In this document: in pieces, positions 33,635-41,981 of the stretch
Layout of the letters: each line of letters opens with the position of its first letter
Position numbering within the stretch: position 1 is the first letter of the stretch
Assembly (NCBI RefSeq): GCF_963422335.1
Contig: NZ_OY729424.1
Coordinates: forward strand, 1,736,001-1,800,000
Length of the DNA stretch: 64,000 nt
Reading direction: 5' to 3'
Source: an uncultured Roseateles sp.
Lineage (GTDB): Bacteria; Pseudomonadota; Gammaproteobacteria; Burkholderiales; Burkholderiaceae_C
The notes under the pieces: model-generated
What the model was told of the DNA's origin: nothing
What the model saw: the letters and a program-made list of their open reading frames with translations, nothing else
Database searches by the model: none
Made by a program: the position numbers and the translations under genes

Positions 33635-34046
33635 AGACATGGAACGGCGCCTGCAGAACTGGGGCAGGTGGAAGCACGGCGCCGGTGCAGGTGGCCTCGG
33701 TTATGCCAAGGTGCGCATGGGCGAGCCGGTGGTTGACGGGGGCGACCTGCCCGATGCCATCATCCCTACGGTCAATTGCGAGGCCGAGGAAACTGACCAG
33801 GCCATCTGGTCGCTCAGCAGCGAGCTGCGGGCGACGATTGAGGTGTACTACGTGCAGGGCGGCAGCATCGCCCGCAAGGCCAAACTGCTGGCCGTGGCAG
33901 AGCCGACGATTCACAGCCGGCTTCGGCGGGCTCGGCCGCTGATAGAACGCTGGGTCACTGAGAAGCACCAGCAGCGGCGCGCTGAACGTGAGCGTACCGA
34001 GGCTCTGCAGCAGTCAGGCAGGCCAATAGGCGTTGATTCGGGTTAG
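33621..34046 (+). CDS. Q-like antitermination / late regulator protein
   Basis: 141 residues. The N terminus RRLQNWGRWKHG resembles the WGRW start of phage antiterminator Q-type and related late regulators, and residues 85-115 (RKAKLLAVAEPTIHSRLRRARPLIE, in part) form a sigma-70 region-4-like helix-turn-helix. It lies between early and late genes, immediately before a strong hairpin, as lambda Q does. Subfamily not fixed. Confidence 0.8.
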   Translation: MSSSEDMERRLQNWGRWKHGAGAGGLGYAKVRMGEPVVDGGDLPDAIIPTVNCEAEETDQAIWSLSSELRATIEVYYVQGGSIARKAKLLAVAEPTIHSRLRRARPLIERWVTEKHQQRRAERERTEALQQSGRPIGVDSG

Positions 34047-34144
34047 CTCGGGGGAGTTTTAGGGCGTATCGCTTTTAGGTACATTTCAGGCATTCTTCGC
34101 GCAAGCCCCGTCCCAGGCCCAGCGCGAGGAAATTTCAGCGGCAC

Positions 34145-34178
34145 ACGCCCGGCAGATCCCATCCCTGCCGGGCGTTTC
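34145..34178 (+). terminator. Terminator between Q-like gene and late genes (tR'-like)
   Basis: A perfect 11-pair stem (ACGCCCGGCAG with CTGCCGGGCGT) followed by TTCTATTT. It separates the Q-like gene from the packaging genes, where late antitermination would act. A poor promoter candidate (TTTTAG-N17-TACATT) lies near 34059-34087. Confidence 0.6.
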
Positions 34179-34193
34179 TATTTGGGCGGTGTG

Positions 34194-34787
34194 ATGCAGA
34201 TCGGCGTGCGCAACAACATCGACGCTGTGCTGTCTCGCATGGACGGTCACAAGAAAGACGTGGTCGATAAGGCCATCCCTCGCGCCTTGAACCGTTGTGG
34301 TGAGAAGGCCATAACCTCGGGCTCGCGTGAATTGCGGGCTGATGGCTATGCCTTCAGCGCCGGGGAAATCAAGGCGGCGATGTCGATGCTCAAGGCCAGC
34401 CAGGGCCGCCTGGTGGTGAAGCTGAGGGTCAAGCGCCGCACCAAAAGCTTGATCGAGTTCAGCCCACGCGAGAGCAAGGCCGGTGTGTCGGTCAAGATCC
34501 ATGGCGCACGCAAGATGATCAAGGGCGCCTTCATCGCCCAGCGCCTCAATGGCAAGAGCGGTGTATTCATCGAGGACAAGGGCGCGGGCAAGATCATCAT
34601 CAGGCGCGCCAAGCAATACAAGCGCGGCAGCAAGGGCGGATGGCATGCCTACCCCTGCCGCAAGCTGTACGGCCCCAGCGTCGGCGGCGTGTATGCGAAC
34701 GATCGCATCCAGGCCGCGATGCGCCTGCTCATCGGGCAGGAGTTCGAGACCCGCCTGGCACATGAGATTAAGTTCCTGTCGCGCTGA
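34194..34787 (+). CDS. Minor tail protein Z (GpZ)-like
   Basis: 197 residues from ATG 34194. The start region NNIDAVLSRMDGHKKDVVDKAIPRALNRCGEKA, given in part, and the later SVKIHGARKMIKGAFIAQ match tail completion proteins of the lambda gpZ family. Its location before the terminase genes is not the lambda order, where Z follows the head genes, but is seen in other phages. The ribosome binding site is weak. Confidence 0.72.
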   Translation: MQIGVRNNIDAVLSRMDGHKKDVVDKAIPRALNRCGEKAITSGSRELRADGYAFSAGEIKAAMSMLKASQGRLVVKLRVKRRTKSLIEFSPRESKAGVSVKIHGARKMIKGAFIAQRLNGKSGVFIEDKGAGKIIIRRAKQYKRGSKGGWHAYPCRKLYGPSVGGVYANDRIQAAMRLLIGQEFETRLAHEIKFLSR

Positions 34788-34969
34788 AAATCCCGGGTCC
34801 TTCCTGGCCGGAAATAACGCGGCAGCCATGACCCCGAAATTCCTCTAGTTTTGGCGAGCACTAGGGGGCTATAGCCATACCCGGCGGCAGCGCAAAAATT
34901 GTTTCCGCTTCGCCAGCCTGCGGCCCTGCCCTGGGTGCGCGGGCTGCTGGCGCACACGAGGATCTGGGC
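34788..34969 (+). other. Intergenic region before the terminase genes, candidate cos site
   Basis: 182 bases without a gene, directly upstream of the Nu1-like gene where lambda-type phages place cos. It starts with AAAATCCCGGGTCCTTCCTGG, of which CCCGGGTCCTTCC is the part of interest, and contains GC-rich inverted repeats. The cohesive end cannot be located by reading. Confidence 0.35.
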
Positions 34970-35533
34970 ATGCCCACGCAAACCGATATCGGCGACCACC
35001 TGGACCTGAGCCAGGCCGAGGTCAGCAAGCTGATGGCCGAGCTTGAAATCGATTGGCGTGTGGTGGGCATGGATGACATCCGTGTCGCGTACATCCGCAA
35101 GCTGCGCGCCGTGGCCGCCGGGCACAAGTCAAGCGACGGCATGGACCTGACCCGCGAACGCGTGTTGACGGAGCAGATCGACCGGGAGATGAAACAGCTG
35201 GCGCTCGCAGAGAAGCGGGGCCAGCTGGTGAACGTTGCGCAGCTGGAACCCGAGCTGCGCCAGATGTTCGGCGCGTTCAAAGCCGAGCTGCTGACGCGTG
35301 ACGACAAATTGCGCAGCGAGATCGAGGCCATGTATGGCATCGATCTGGACCCACAGCTACTGGAAGACCACACGCGTGCAGCCCTCCGTCAACTTGCTCG
35401 ATACGACCCCGAGCATCAGGGCACTGTTGCGCCGGCTGGCGACGGGGCTGGCGCCGGCGGAGAAGATGAGCACGATGGCTTGGGCGACCGAGCATCGTCG
35501 GATGTCGGCCAAGAGCACGTTCAAGCCGGGTAG
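34970..35533 (+). CDS. Terminase small subunit, Nu1-like
   Basis: 187 residues. Residues 3-30 (TDIGDHLDLSQAEVSKLMAEL, in part) form the Nu1-type winged helix-turn-helix that recognises cos, followed by a basic-acidic coiled region (about 55-115). The C-terminal 50 residues, rich in Gly, Ala and Asp, overlap the large subunit gene by 158 bases. It pairs with gpA for DNA packaging. Confidence 0.85.
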   Translation: MPTQTDIGDHLDLSQAEVSKLMAELEIDWRVVGMDDIRVAYIRKLRAVAAGHKSSDGMDLTRERVLTEQIDREMKQLALAEKRGQLVNVAQLEPELRQMFGAFKAELLTRDDKLRSEIEAMYGIDLDPQLLEDHTRAALRQLARYDPEHQGTVAPAGDGAGAGGEDEHDGLGDRASSDVGQEHVQAG

Positions 35534-37508
35534 GTACAGCCCCGACATCACGCCGTGGGTCAACGGCATGGCCGAAGCCCTGGACGATCCCGACATCTTC
35601 GAAGTCGTGGCAATGAAGTCGGCCCAGATCGCCTGGACCGATGGCGTGCTGTTGAACCACATCGGCAAGCGCATCGATGTCGAACCGTGCGCCATGATCG
35701 TGCTGTTCTCGAAAGAGGGCGCGGCCAAGATGTTCGAGCGGGAGAAGCTGATCCCGATGATCGAAGCCACGCCGCGCCTGGCCGCCAAGATCCCGGTGCA
35801 CAAGTCCAGGGACCGCAACAACAAATGGGACTACAAGGGCTTCACGGATGGATTCCTGAAGCTGGTGGGATCGAACTCGCCGGACTCGGTGAAGTCAACA
35901 CCTGCCCCCTTCGTCGCTGTCGAAGAGCCTGATGATGCCAATACGAACGTCAAGAAACAGGGCGACTCGATCACCCTGCTGCGCGAACGTCTGAAGGGTT
36001 TCCGGCGCCGCAAGCTGGTGTTCGGTGGCACGCCAACGGTCGAGGGTTTCAGCGCCATCGCCGCTGCGTATGCTGGCAGCGATCAGCGTCAGTTCTGGGT
36101 GCCGTGCCCGCACTGCGGTGAGAGCCAGGTTCTGGCGTGCGAGAACATCGTATTCACGCGTGACCCGGCCCTGCGTCACGAGATCTTCGGTGATGTCGTG
36201 CTGGAATCGGCCCGCTATCGCTGCGTGCACACGGGCTGCCTGTGGACGAACGGCGAAAAGAATCGCGCAGTGCGCAAAGGCGAGTGGCGTGCGTCGGCGG
36301 CCTTCCATGGCATCGCCGGCTTTGCGATCAATGAGGCCTACAGCCCGTTCCCCGGCAGCACGCTGCAGGAGCTGGTCAAGAAACGCCTGACGGCCGAGCA
36401 TTGGCTGCGCAACGGTGACGACGCCAAGATGCGTTCATACCGCAACAACAGCGAGGGCCTGCCGTACGCCTACAGCAGCAGCGTGCCCACGGCGGACAAG
36501 CTGAAGGAACGCGCATCTGACTATCAGGAGCTGATCGTTCAGCCTGGTGGCATCGTGCTCACGGCCGGTGTGGACGTGCAGCATGACCGCCTGGCCGTTG
36601 TGATCAGGGCGTGGGGCAGGGGAGAAGAGAGCTGGCTGGTGTGGTGGGGCGAGATCTATGGCCGCACCATGCTGCTGCACTGGGGCGATGACGGCTCGAT
36701 ATCGAAAGAGCACTCGCCCGTCTGGCTTGAGCTGGACCAGCTGCTGAAGGGGGCCTTCCTGCACGCCAATGGCAGCAAGCTGCGCATCCGCGCGGCCACG
36801 GTGGACAGCGGCGATGGCCAGACGCAGGACGCGGTTTACAGCTACGTGCGCCGGCGGCCAGGCTTCTTGGCCGGTAAGGGCGAAAGCCATGACCCGAAGA
36901 AGGCAATCTTCACGCCGCCCAGCAGCTCGATCGACACCACGGCCAAGCACAAGGCGCACCCCTCCGGTGTGCGCCCGTACATGATCGGCACTCAGGTCGC
37001 CAAAGACCTGCTGCTGGGCGTGAACGAACAGGCAGGGCGCATCAAGCTCACGGGCAACGGCCCCGGCCGCATGCACATGTACCGCGACGTGCGCCCGGAC
37101 TATTGGGACCAGGTCACGGCCGAAGTGAAGATCCCGCACAAAACCATTCCCGGTCGGATGGTGTGGGACTGCAAGTCTGGCCGCCGCAACGAGGCGCTTG
37201 ACTGCGAGGTGATGTGCCTGCACGCCGCCCGCAGCCTCAAGCTCAACCTGTGGCGTGATGACCACTGGGACGCGGAAGAGGCGGCCATCAATCAGCCCAC
37301 GTTGTTTGCAGCCGATGCGCCCTTGGCCGTGGTGCCGCAAAGCTTGCAGGCGCCTGCAAATGAGACGAGCGAGGGCAACGCAGAGCCACCAGAGACTGCG
37401 GCAGCACCTACCCCCGCACCTGCTGCGCAACCACAGCGCCTGCAGGCCGCCAGCCCTGTCGCCGCACCCAAGCCCGGCGGCTGGTCTGCTAAGAACTGGC
37501 GCCGCTGA
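35376..37508 (+). CDS. Terminase large subunit, gpA-like
   Basis: 710 residues from a GTG at 35376 (VQPSVNLL), chosen because about 30 residues before WATEHRRMS match the lambda gpA N terminus. KSAQIAWTDG replaces the deviant Walker A of lambda (KSARVGYSK), EEPDD follows as Walker B, a CPHC..CVHTGC cysteine set lies near 245-290, and the nuclease core starts at GVDVQHDRLAVVIRAWG. The enzyme cuts cos and drives DNA into the prohead. The C terminus is Ala/Pro/Gln rich and carries palindrome copy 4. Confidence 0.92.
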   Translation: MQPSVNLLDTTPSIRALLRRLATGLAPAEKMSTMAWATEHRRMSAKSTFKPGRYSPDITPWVNGMAEALDDPDIFEVVAMKSAQIAWTDGVLLNHIGKRIDVEPCAMIVLFSKEGAAKMFEREKLIPMIEATPRLAAKIPVHKSRDRNNKWDYKGFTDGFLKLVGSNSPDSVKSTPAPFVAVEEPDDANTNVKKQGDSITLLRERLKGFRRRKLVFGGTPTVEGFSAIAAAYAGSDQRQFWVPCPHCGESQVLACENIVFTRDPALRHEIFGDVVLESARYRCVHTGCLWTNGEKNRAVRKGEWRASAAFHGIAGFAINEAYSPFPGSTLQELVKKRLTAEHWLRNGDDAKMRSYRNNSEGLPYAYSSSVPTADKLKERASDYQELIVQPGGIVLTAGVDVQHDRLAVVIRAWGRGEESWLVWWGEIYGRTMLLHWGDDGSISKEHSPVWLELDQLLKGAFLHANGSKLRIRAATVDSGDGQTQDAVYSYVRRRPGFLAGKGESHDPKKAIFTPPSSSIDTTAKHKAHPSGVRPYMIGTQVAKDLLLGVNEQAGRIKLTGNGPGRMHMYRDVRPDYWDQVTAEVKIPHKTIPGRMVWDCKSGRRNEALDCEVMCLHAARSLKLNLWRDDHWDAEEAAINQPTLFAADAPLAVVPQSLQAPANETSEGNAEPPETAAAPTPAPAAQPQRLQAASPVAAPKPGGWSAKNWRR
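37346..37357. repeat. Dispersed palindrome GCAGGCGCCTGC, copy 4
   Basis: Exact copy in the disordered C-terminal tail of the terminase large subunit, encoding QAPA. Confidence 0.9.
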
Positions 37509-37525
37509 GCGCATGGACTGACCCC

Positions 37526-38095
37526 ATGAACATATTTCAACAACTCCCGGCGGGCGACAGCGCTGCCTGGCTGGATGACCCCGTCACCCTGCCAGACGGC
37601 CGCACCGCCACCAGTGCGGCCTGGGCGCTGCGCTACTGGCTGCGCGGCCCCAGCCCGCTGGACCTGGTGGCCGCAGCCAATGGGGCGGGGTGGAAGACCA
37701 CGCTGTCAGCGGCGGCAAGCGCGGCGCTGACGGCGGGCCTCTATCAGTGGACGGCCACCGTCAGCGCCGGGACTGAGCGCATCACCGTGGGCGCCGGCCA
37801 GGCCACGATCACGCCAGACCTCACTGTGGTGACCGGTGTGTTCGAGGCGCGCAGCGCGGCGCAGGTGGCGCTGGCCGATTGCGAAGCGGCCATGGCCACC
37901 TTCAACAAGACGGGCGGCAAGGTTCGTAAGTACGAGATCGCCGGCCGGACGATGGAGTTTCAGTCCATCGCTGACTTGATGACCCTGCACGCGTTCTGGC
38001 GCGCCAAGGTGCTGGCTGAGCAAAGCACCCAGTCGATTGCCAACGGCACCGGCAACACCCGCAACCTGTACTGCCGCTTTGTGAGACAAACATGA
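37526..38095 (+). CDS. Head-tail connector-type protein, two-domain
   Basis: 189 residues. The C-terminal half (about 130-189: KYEIAGRTMEFQSIADLM, HAFWRAKVLAEQ, RNLYCRF) resembles small connector proteins of the gpW/DUF6148 type placed between terminase and portal. The N-terminal half (SAAWALRYWLRGPSPLDLVA) is a separate domain of unknown function, so this may be a fusion. The stop overlaps the portal start by four bases. Confidence 0.7.
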   Translation: MNIFQQLPAGDSAAWLDDPVTLPDGRTATSAAWALRYWLRGPSPLDLVAAANGAGWKTTLSAAASAALTAGLYQWTATVSAGTERITVGAGQATITPDLTVVTGVFEARSAAQVALADCEAAMATFNKTGGKVRKYEIAGRTMEFQSIADLMTLHAFWRAKVLAEQSTQSIANGTGNTRNLYCRFVRQT

Positions 38096-39717
38096 CCGAC
38101 TGGCATGACCTCAGCCGCGCGCCGATGCGGCCCAGCCGCGTGCTGTCCAGCTTCGTTGGCCCTGCAGCCAAGCGCGCCGCAGCGGTGCAGCAAGACCGCG
38201 TGACCCAGCAGCGCGCCTATGCCGGCGCCAGCATGAACCGCCTCAACAGCGACTGGACGGCATACAACACCAGCGCCGACAGCGAGCTGCTGACCGGCGG
38301 CCGCGTGCTGCGCGCCCGCAGCCGTGAGCTGGTGCGAGACAACGAATATGCGCTGCACTGCGTGCGCCTGCTGCAGAACAACGTGATTGGCAACGGCATC
38401 GGCCTGCAGGCCCAGGTCAAGACGGCGGGCGGCAAGCTGCTCACCAAGATCAACGACTCGATCGAACAGGCCTATGCCGACTGGTCGGTCAAAGACAGCT
38501 GCCATGTCGCTGGCCTGCTAGGCTGGGCCGAGATCGAGCGCGTGTGCGTGGCCGAGCTCGTCACGTCCGGCGAAGTCATCGTGCGCTTGATTCGGCAGCC
38601 GTTCGGCCGCAGCAACGAGATCCCCCTGGCGATCGAGCTGATCGAGGCCGATCGCCTGCTGGACAACTGGCAGACTGCGCGGGCACCGAACGGCAACGCC
38701 ATCCGCATGGGCGTGGAGATCGACCAGTGGCACCGGCCGGTGGCCTACTGGTTCAGCCCCCAGCACCCGGGCGACTATCAGTTCAAGACCTTCGAACCCA
38801 GCCGCTTTATGCGCGTGCCGGCAGAAGACATCATTCACCTGTACATCATCAACCGCTGGCCGCAGACCCGTGGCGAACCCTGGTTCCACGCCACCCTGCG
38901 GACGATGAACGACACCGGCGGCTTCGAAGAGGCCGAGATCGTCAAGGCCCGCGCCAGTGCCAACGTCGTCGGTTTCATCAGCAGTCCCGAGCCACTGACA
39001 CCCGATGCTGTAGTTGGCGGTCGTCAGCTCATCGATACCGAGCCAGGCACCTGGCAGCGCCTGCTGCCTGGCGAGAGCGTGGCCGGCTTCAATGCGACAT
39101 CGCCGAACCCTGCGGTGGAAGGGTTCCTGCGGCACATGGTGCGCAAGATGGGCGTAGGGGTGGGGCTCAGTTACGAGGCCATCAGCCGAGACCTCACCAG
39201 CGCCAGCTACAGCAGTGGCCGCATGGGCATGTTGGACGACCGGGACTTGTATCGAGTCCTGCAGGGCTTTGTGATCCGCAACCTGCGCGTGCGCGTGCAC
39301 ACGGAGTTCATGGACGCAGCCACCCTGGTAGCAAAGGCCAAGACCGGCGCCGACTACTACAGCAACCCTGGCAAATACCGGGTCGCCCGTTTCAAGCCGC
39401 GCGGCTGGTCCTGGATCGACCCGGGCAAGGAAGTCAACGCTTTCAAGGCTGCGGTGCGCGCGGGCTTCATGACCGCCGGCGACGTGATCGCGCAGAGCAA
39501 CGACGGCCAGGACGTGGAAGACGTCTGGAAGACCCGCGCCGAAGAGATCGAGCTGGCCGCCGAGCTGGGCCTGGTGCTGGACACCGACCCCGCCCAGGTC
39601 AACGACAAGGGCCAGGTGCAGGCGCCTGCAAACGGCGTCGGGGCGGAGGGTAGCCCTGGCGAGCCTGGCGAAAACGACGATGGATCTGACGGCACTGTCG
39701 CCGGCGAAACGGAGTGA
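38092..39717 (+). CDS. Portal protein, lambda gpB family
   Basis: 541 residues. ELVRDNEYALHCVRLLQNNVIGNGI (in part), VTSGEVIVRLIR, IELIEADRLL and the 'TSASYSSGRMGMLD' segment are typical of lambda-type portals. The dodecameric portal is the DNA gateway of the head. The C-terminal tail after residue about 505 is Gly/Ala/Asp rich and carries palindrome copy 5. Confidence 0.93.
   Translation: MTDWHDLSRAPMRPSRVLSSFVGPAAKRAAAVQQDRVTQQRAYAGASMNRLNSDWTAYNTSADSELLTGGRVLRARSRELVRDNEYALHCVRLLQNNVIGNGIGLQAQVKTAGGKLLTKINDSIEQAYADWSVKDSCHVAGLLGWAEIERVCVAELVTSGEVIVRLIRQPFGRSNEIPLAIELIEADRLLDNWQTARAPNGNAIRMGVEIDQWHRPVAYWFSPQHPGDYQFKTFEPSRFMRVPAEDIIHLYIINRWPQTRGEPWFHATLRTMNDTGGFEEAEIVKARASANVVGFISSPEPLTPDAVVGGRQLIDTEPGTWQRLLPGESVAGFNATSPNPAVEGFLRHMVRKMGVGVGLSYEAISRDLTSASYSSGRMGMLDDRDLYRVLQGFVIRNLRVRVHTEFMDAATLVAKAKTGADYYSNPGKYRVARFKPRGWSWIDPGKEVNAFKAAVRAGFMTAGDVIAQSNDGQDVEDVWKTRAEEIELAAELGLVLDTDPAQVNDKGQVQAPANGVGAEGSPGEPGENDDGSDGTVAGETE
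39618..39629. repeat. Dispersed palindrome GCAGGCGCCTGC, copy 5
   Basis: Exact copy in the disordered C-terminal tail of the portal gene, encoding QAPA. Confidence 0.9.
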
Positions 39718-39722
39718 TCGAG

Positions 39723-41918
39723 ATGAGCAAACGAATCAACATGAATGTGGGCGCGTCGGCGAATGGAGGTCCTGGCATCGGGCTGATGACCGCCGCAGGC
39801 AATCCGTGGACGCTGGCAGACGGGCTCGCCGACGAATTTGTAAACCGGCAGATCGCGACATATACCGATCAGCAGCCAGTTGGCGGCGGTGTATTTGTTG
39901 CCGCCTCTGATGAGGGGTGGTTAATCGGTCCAAAGGTATACATGCCTCAGCCTGTGGCCAGCAGGCAGGCGAACTACAACAATTTGATGGACGTGATCTC
40001 GCGTACCGACGCAAACGCGCAGATCATCTTTCCTTTTGGCAAAACGTACCAGCTGTCCCGCGAGATTGTTCCGCTGACGGGGCAGATGCTCTACTTCAAC
40101 CAGAGCAAGCTGAAGCTGCCCGATCAGGTGTACTCGACGCTGACAGCCGGCGTAACTGTCAGTTCGGCCGTAGCGAATCCGATCGTTGATTTTCCGGTGG
40201 CTTCGAACGCCGGCTACTTTGTCGGGCAGCGGGTAGCCCTCGAGGATCAGACGGTTGGGGGGCAGCGTACCTACACGATCACGCTGGGCATCGTCACGGC
40301 CATAGCGTCGGGTCTGGTTACCGTGCAATTCGTGGCCGACATAGCCGCCCAGATCATCTGCACGGTCAACAGCGCCACTTTCGCTGAGTCCAAGGTCACG
40401 AATTACACCTTCCCGCCTGGCTCGTATCTCTGCTCCATCAATCGGCTATTGCGTACTGAGGTCACTCACTCGCGCGTCGGAATATTTGATCTGGAGATCG
40501 ACGGCAATCGTGCCAACAATACGTTGGGCAATCGCTGGGAGATCTCGGCATGCCTCGACATCCGGCACGACCGAGGCCAGGTGCGTGGGCTGTACATCCA
40601 CGACGCGCCGACCGATGGCATGTATTTCGCGGCGACGAGGACTGACGTCGACAAGCTCTGGATCAACAAGACAGGCGCAATGTGCATCCATGCCGGTGCT
40701 GCTGCGGCCACCGGTGCGCAGGTCAGCAACCTCAGCAACCTGTGGCTTGACTCGGCCGGCCTCGGTACTCCGATGCAGGGTCACTATGGTGGATCTTCAA
40801 CCCACCCCTCGTATGCGTGCCTCGGCTTCTCCCGCATCACGGATCACCTGATCATCACCAAGGCCCAAATCACCAATGACCTGGGCGTGACTGGCTCCAC
40901 CTACGGCGGCGGCATTGGCTGTATCACGGGAAGCGATAACTTCGCGATTGAGTTCTCCGACATCAACATCAGCGGCTTTAATAAGGGCGTGGGCGCAATC
41001 CAGCTCCTGCGCTCTGGGGCCAATGCGGCTCCGTCGCGGGTGGACTTCAACCTGCTGCACGTCGAGAACTGCGGGCCTATCACTCTCGGTGCAGCCAACA
41101 TCTGGGAGGTGTGCAGCCTTGGCTGGAATTCAGGCCTGACCCCTCAGGGTGAGCAGATCCGAATCAGGAACAGCGACTTCACCGACTCGCCGCTGATGAC
41201 ATATGACGTGAACGCGGCACTTGAGACTGTGGTCTTCACTACCACTGCCATCGGCAACAGTAGCAGCTTGGCATTGATGGGATCAGGGCCGGCGAATGGG
41301 CGTGTTGAACTTAGCAACGTGCGCTCGGTTCGTCCCATCACCACGGCCGGCAATGTGGGCGCAGCCCCTGGTGCGAGCGAGTACGCCAACAACATTCACG
41401 CGAACAACACCACTGTGCGCGGAAACGATGTTCGAGCTCTGTTCGGTGGCCACGGCCTGCGTGCTCAAAGCGGCGCAGACGTGGAGATATCGAACTTCCG
41501 TGGCGAAGACAACTACTACTACGGCGCCTGGGGGGCCAGCGCTAGTACGCGCCTGGTGCTGGACGGCCCGCGCGTCCGCTTGCGGCCTGGCTTCACAGCC
41601 AACGCTTCCTGGGCCGGCATCAGCTTCCAGAGCGGTGGCGGGTCACTTGGCGCTGGAGCGGTCGGCTGTGTGACCAATCCTGACATCGAGGCGGTGACCA
41701 CAAACGCAGCGCAAACAGGCATCAGCCTCAATTCCACGGCCGGCGTGATCAACACCGTCAGCGGCGGCAAGATCAAGGTATCGGGCACGTCCACAACGCC
41801 GGTCACATCTGGCGGCGCCTCCGGCATTGGCATTGTCAATGGCGTTCTGCTCAGCCACGCGTTCGCCCCCGGAGCGTCTGAGACGGGGTCTAACAACGTG
41901 GTGTCGGCAAACGGTTAG
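39723..41918 (+). CDS. Right-handed beta-helix protein, tailspike-like, inserted between portal and capsid genes
   Basis: 731 residues from ATG 39723, with GGAG eight bases upstream. The N terminus GPGIGLMTAAGNPWTLADGLADEFVN, shown in part, looks like a virion-anchoring or adaptor segment. The rest is Gly/Asn/Thr/Val rich with repeating strands, and it lists typical beta-helix rungs such as NIHANNTTVRGNDVRAL and GADVEISNFRGEDN. No catalytic motif was recognised. The base composition looks less GC rich and the codon use looser than its neighbours, and a terminator follows at once, so it is probably an acquired gene. A function in receptor binding, capsule degradation or head decoration is possible. 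Confidence 0.75.
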   Translation: MSKRINMNVGASANGGPGIGLMTAAGNPWTLADGLADEFVNRQIATYTDQQPVGGGVFVAASDEGWLIGPKVYMPQPVASRQANYNNLMDVISRTDANAQIIFPFGKTYQLSREIVPLTGQMLYFNQSKLKLPDQVYSTLTAGVTVSSAVANPIVDFPVASNAGYFVGQRVALEDQTVGGQRTYTITLGIVTAIASGLVTVQFVADIAAQIICTVNSATFAESKVTNYTFPPGSYLCSINRLLRTEVTHSRVGIFDLEIDGNRANNTLGNRWEISACLDIRHDRGQVRGLYIHDAPTDGMYFAATRTDVDKLWINKTGAMCIHAGAAAATGAQVSNLSNLWLDSAGLGTPMQGHYGGSSTHPSYACLGFSRITDHLIITKAQITNDLGVTGSTYGGGIGCITGSDNFAIEFSDINISGFNKGVGAIQLLRSGANAAPSRVDFNLLHVENCGPITLGAANIWEVCSLGWNSGLTPQGEQIRIRNSDFTDSPLMTYDVNAALETVVFTTTAIGNSSSLALMGSGPANGRVELSNVRSVRPITTAGNVGAAPGASEYANNIHANNTTVRGNDVRALFGGHGLRAQSGADVEISNFRGEDNYYYGAWGASASTRLVLDGPRVRLRPGFTANASWAGISFQSGGGSLGAGAVGCVTNPDIEAVTTNAAQTGISLNSTAGVINTVSGGKIKVSGTSTTPVTSGGASGIGIVNGVLLSHAFAPGASETGSNNVVSANG

Positions 41919-41943
41919 CCCTAATCCAACGGTCCACAGATTG

Positions 41944-41966
41944 AACCCGCCTCGGCGGGTTTTTTT
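41944..41966 (+). terminator. Rho-independent terminator after the beta-helix gene
   Basis: AACCCGCC-TC-GGCGGGTT with a T run to 41966. It stands in the middle of the late operon, between portal/beta-helix and the capsid gene. Confidence 0.88.
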
Positions 41967-41981
41967 ACGCCTGGAGTTTTC

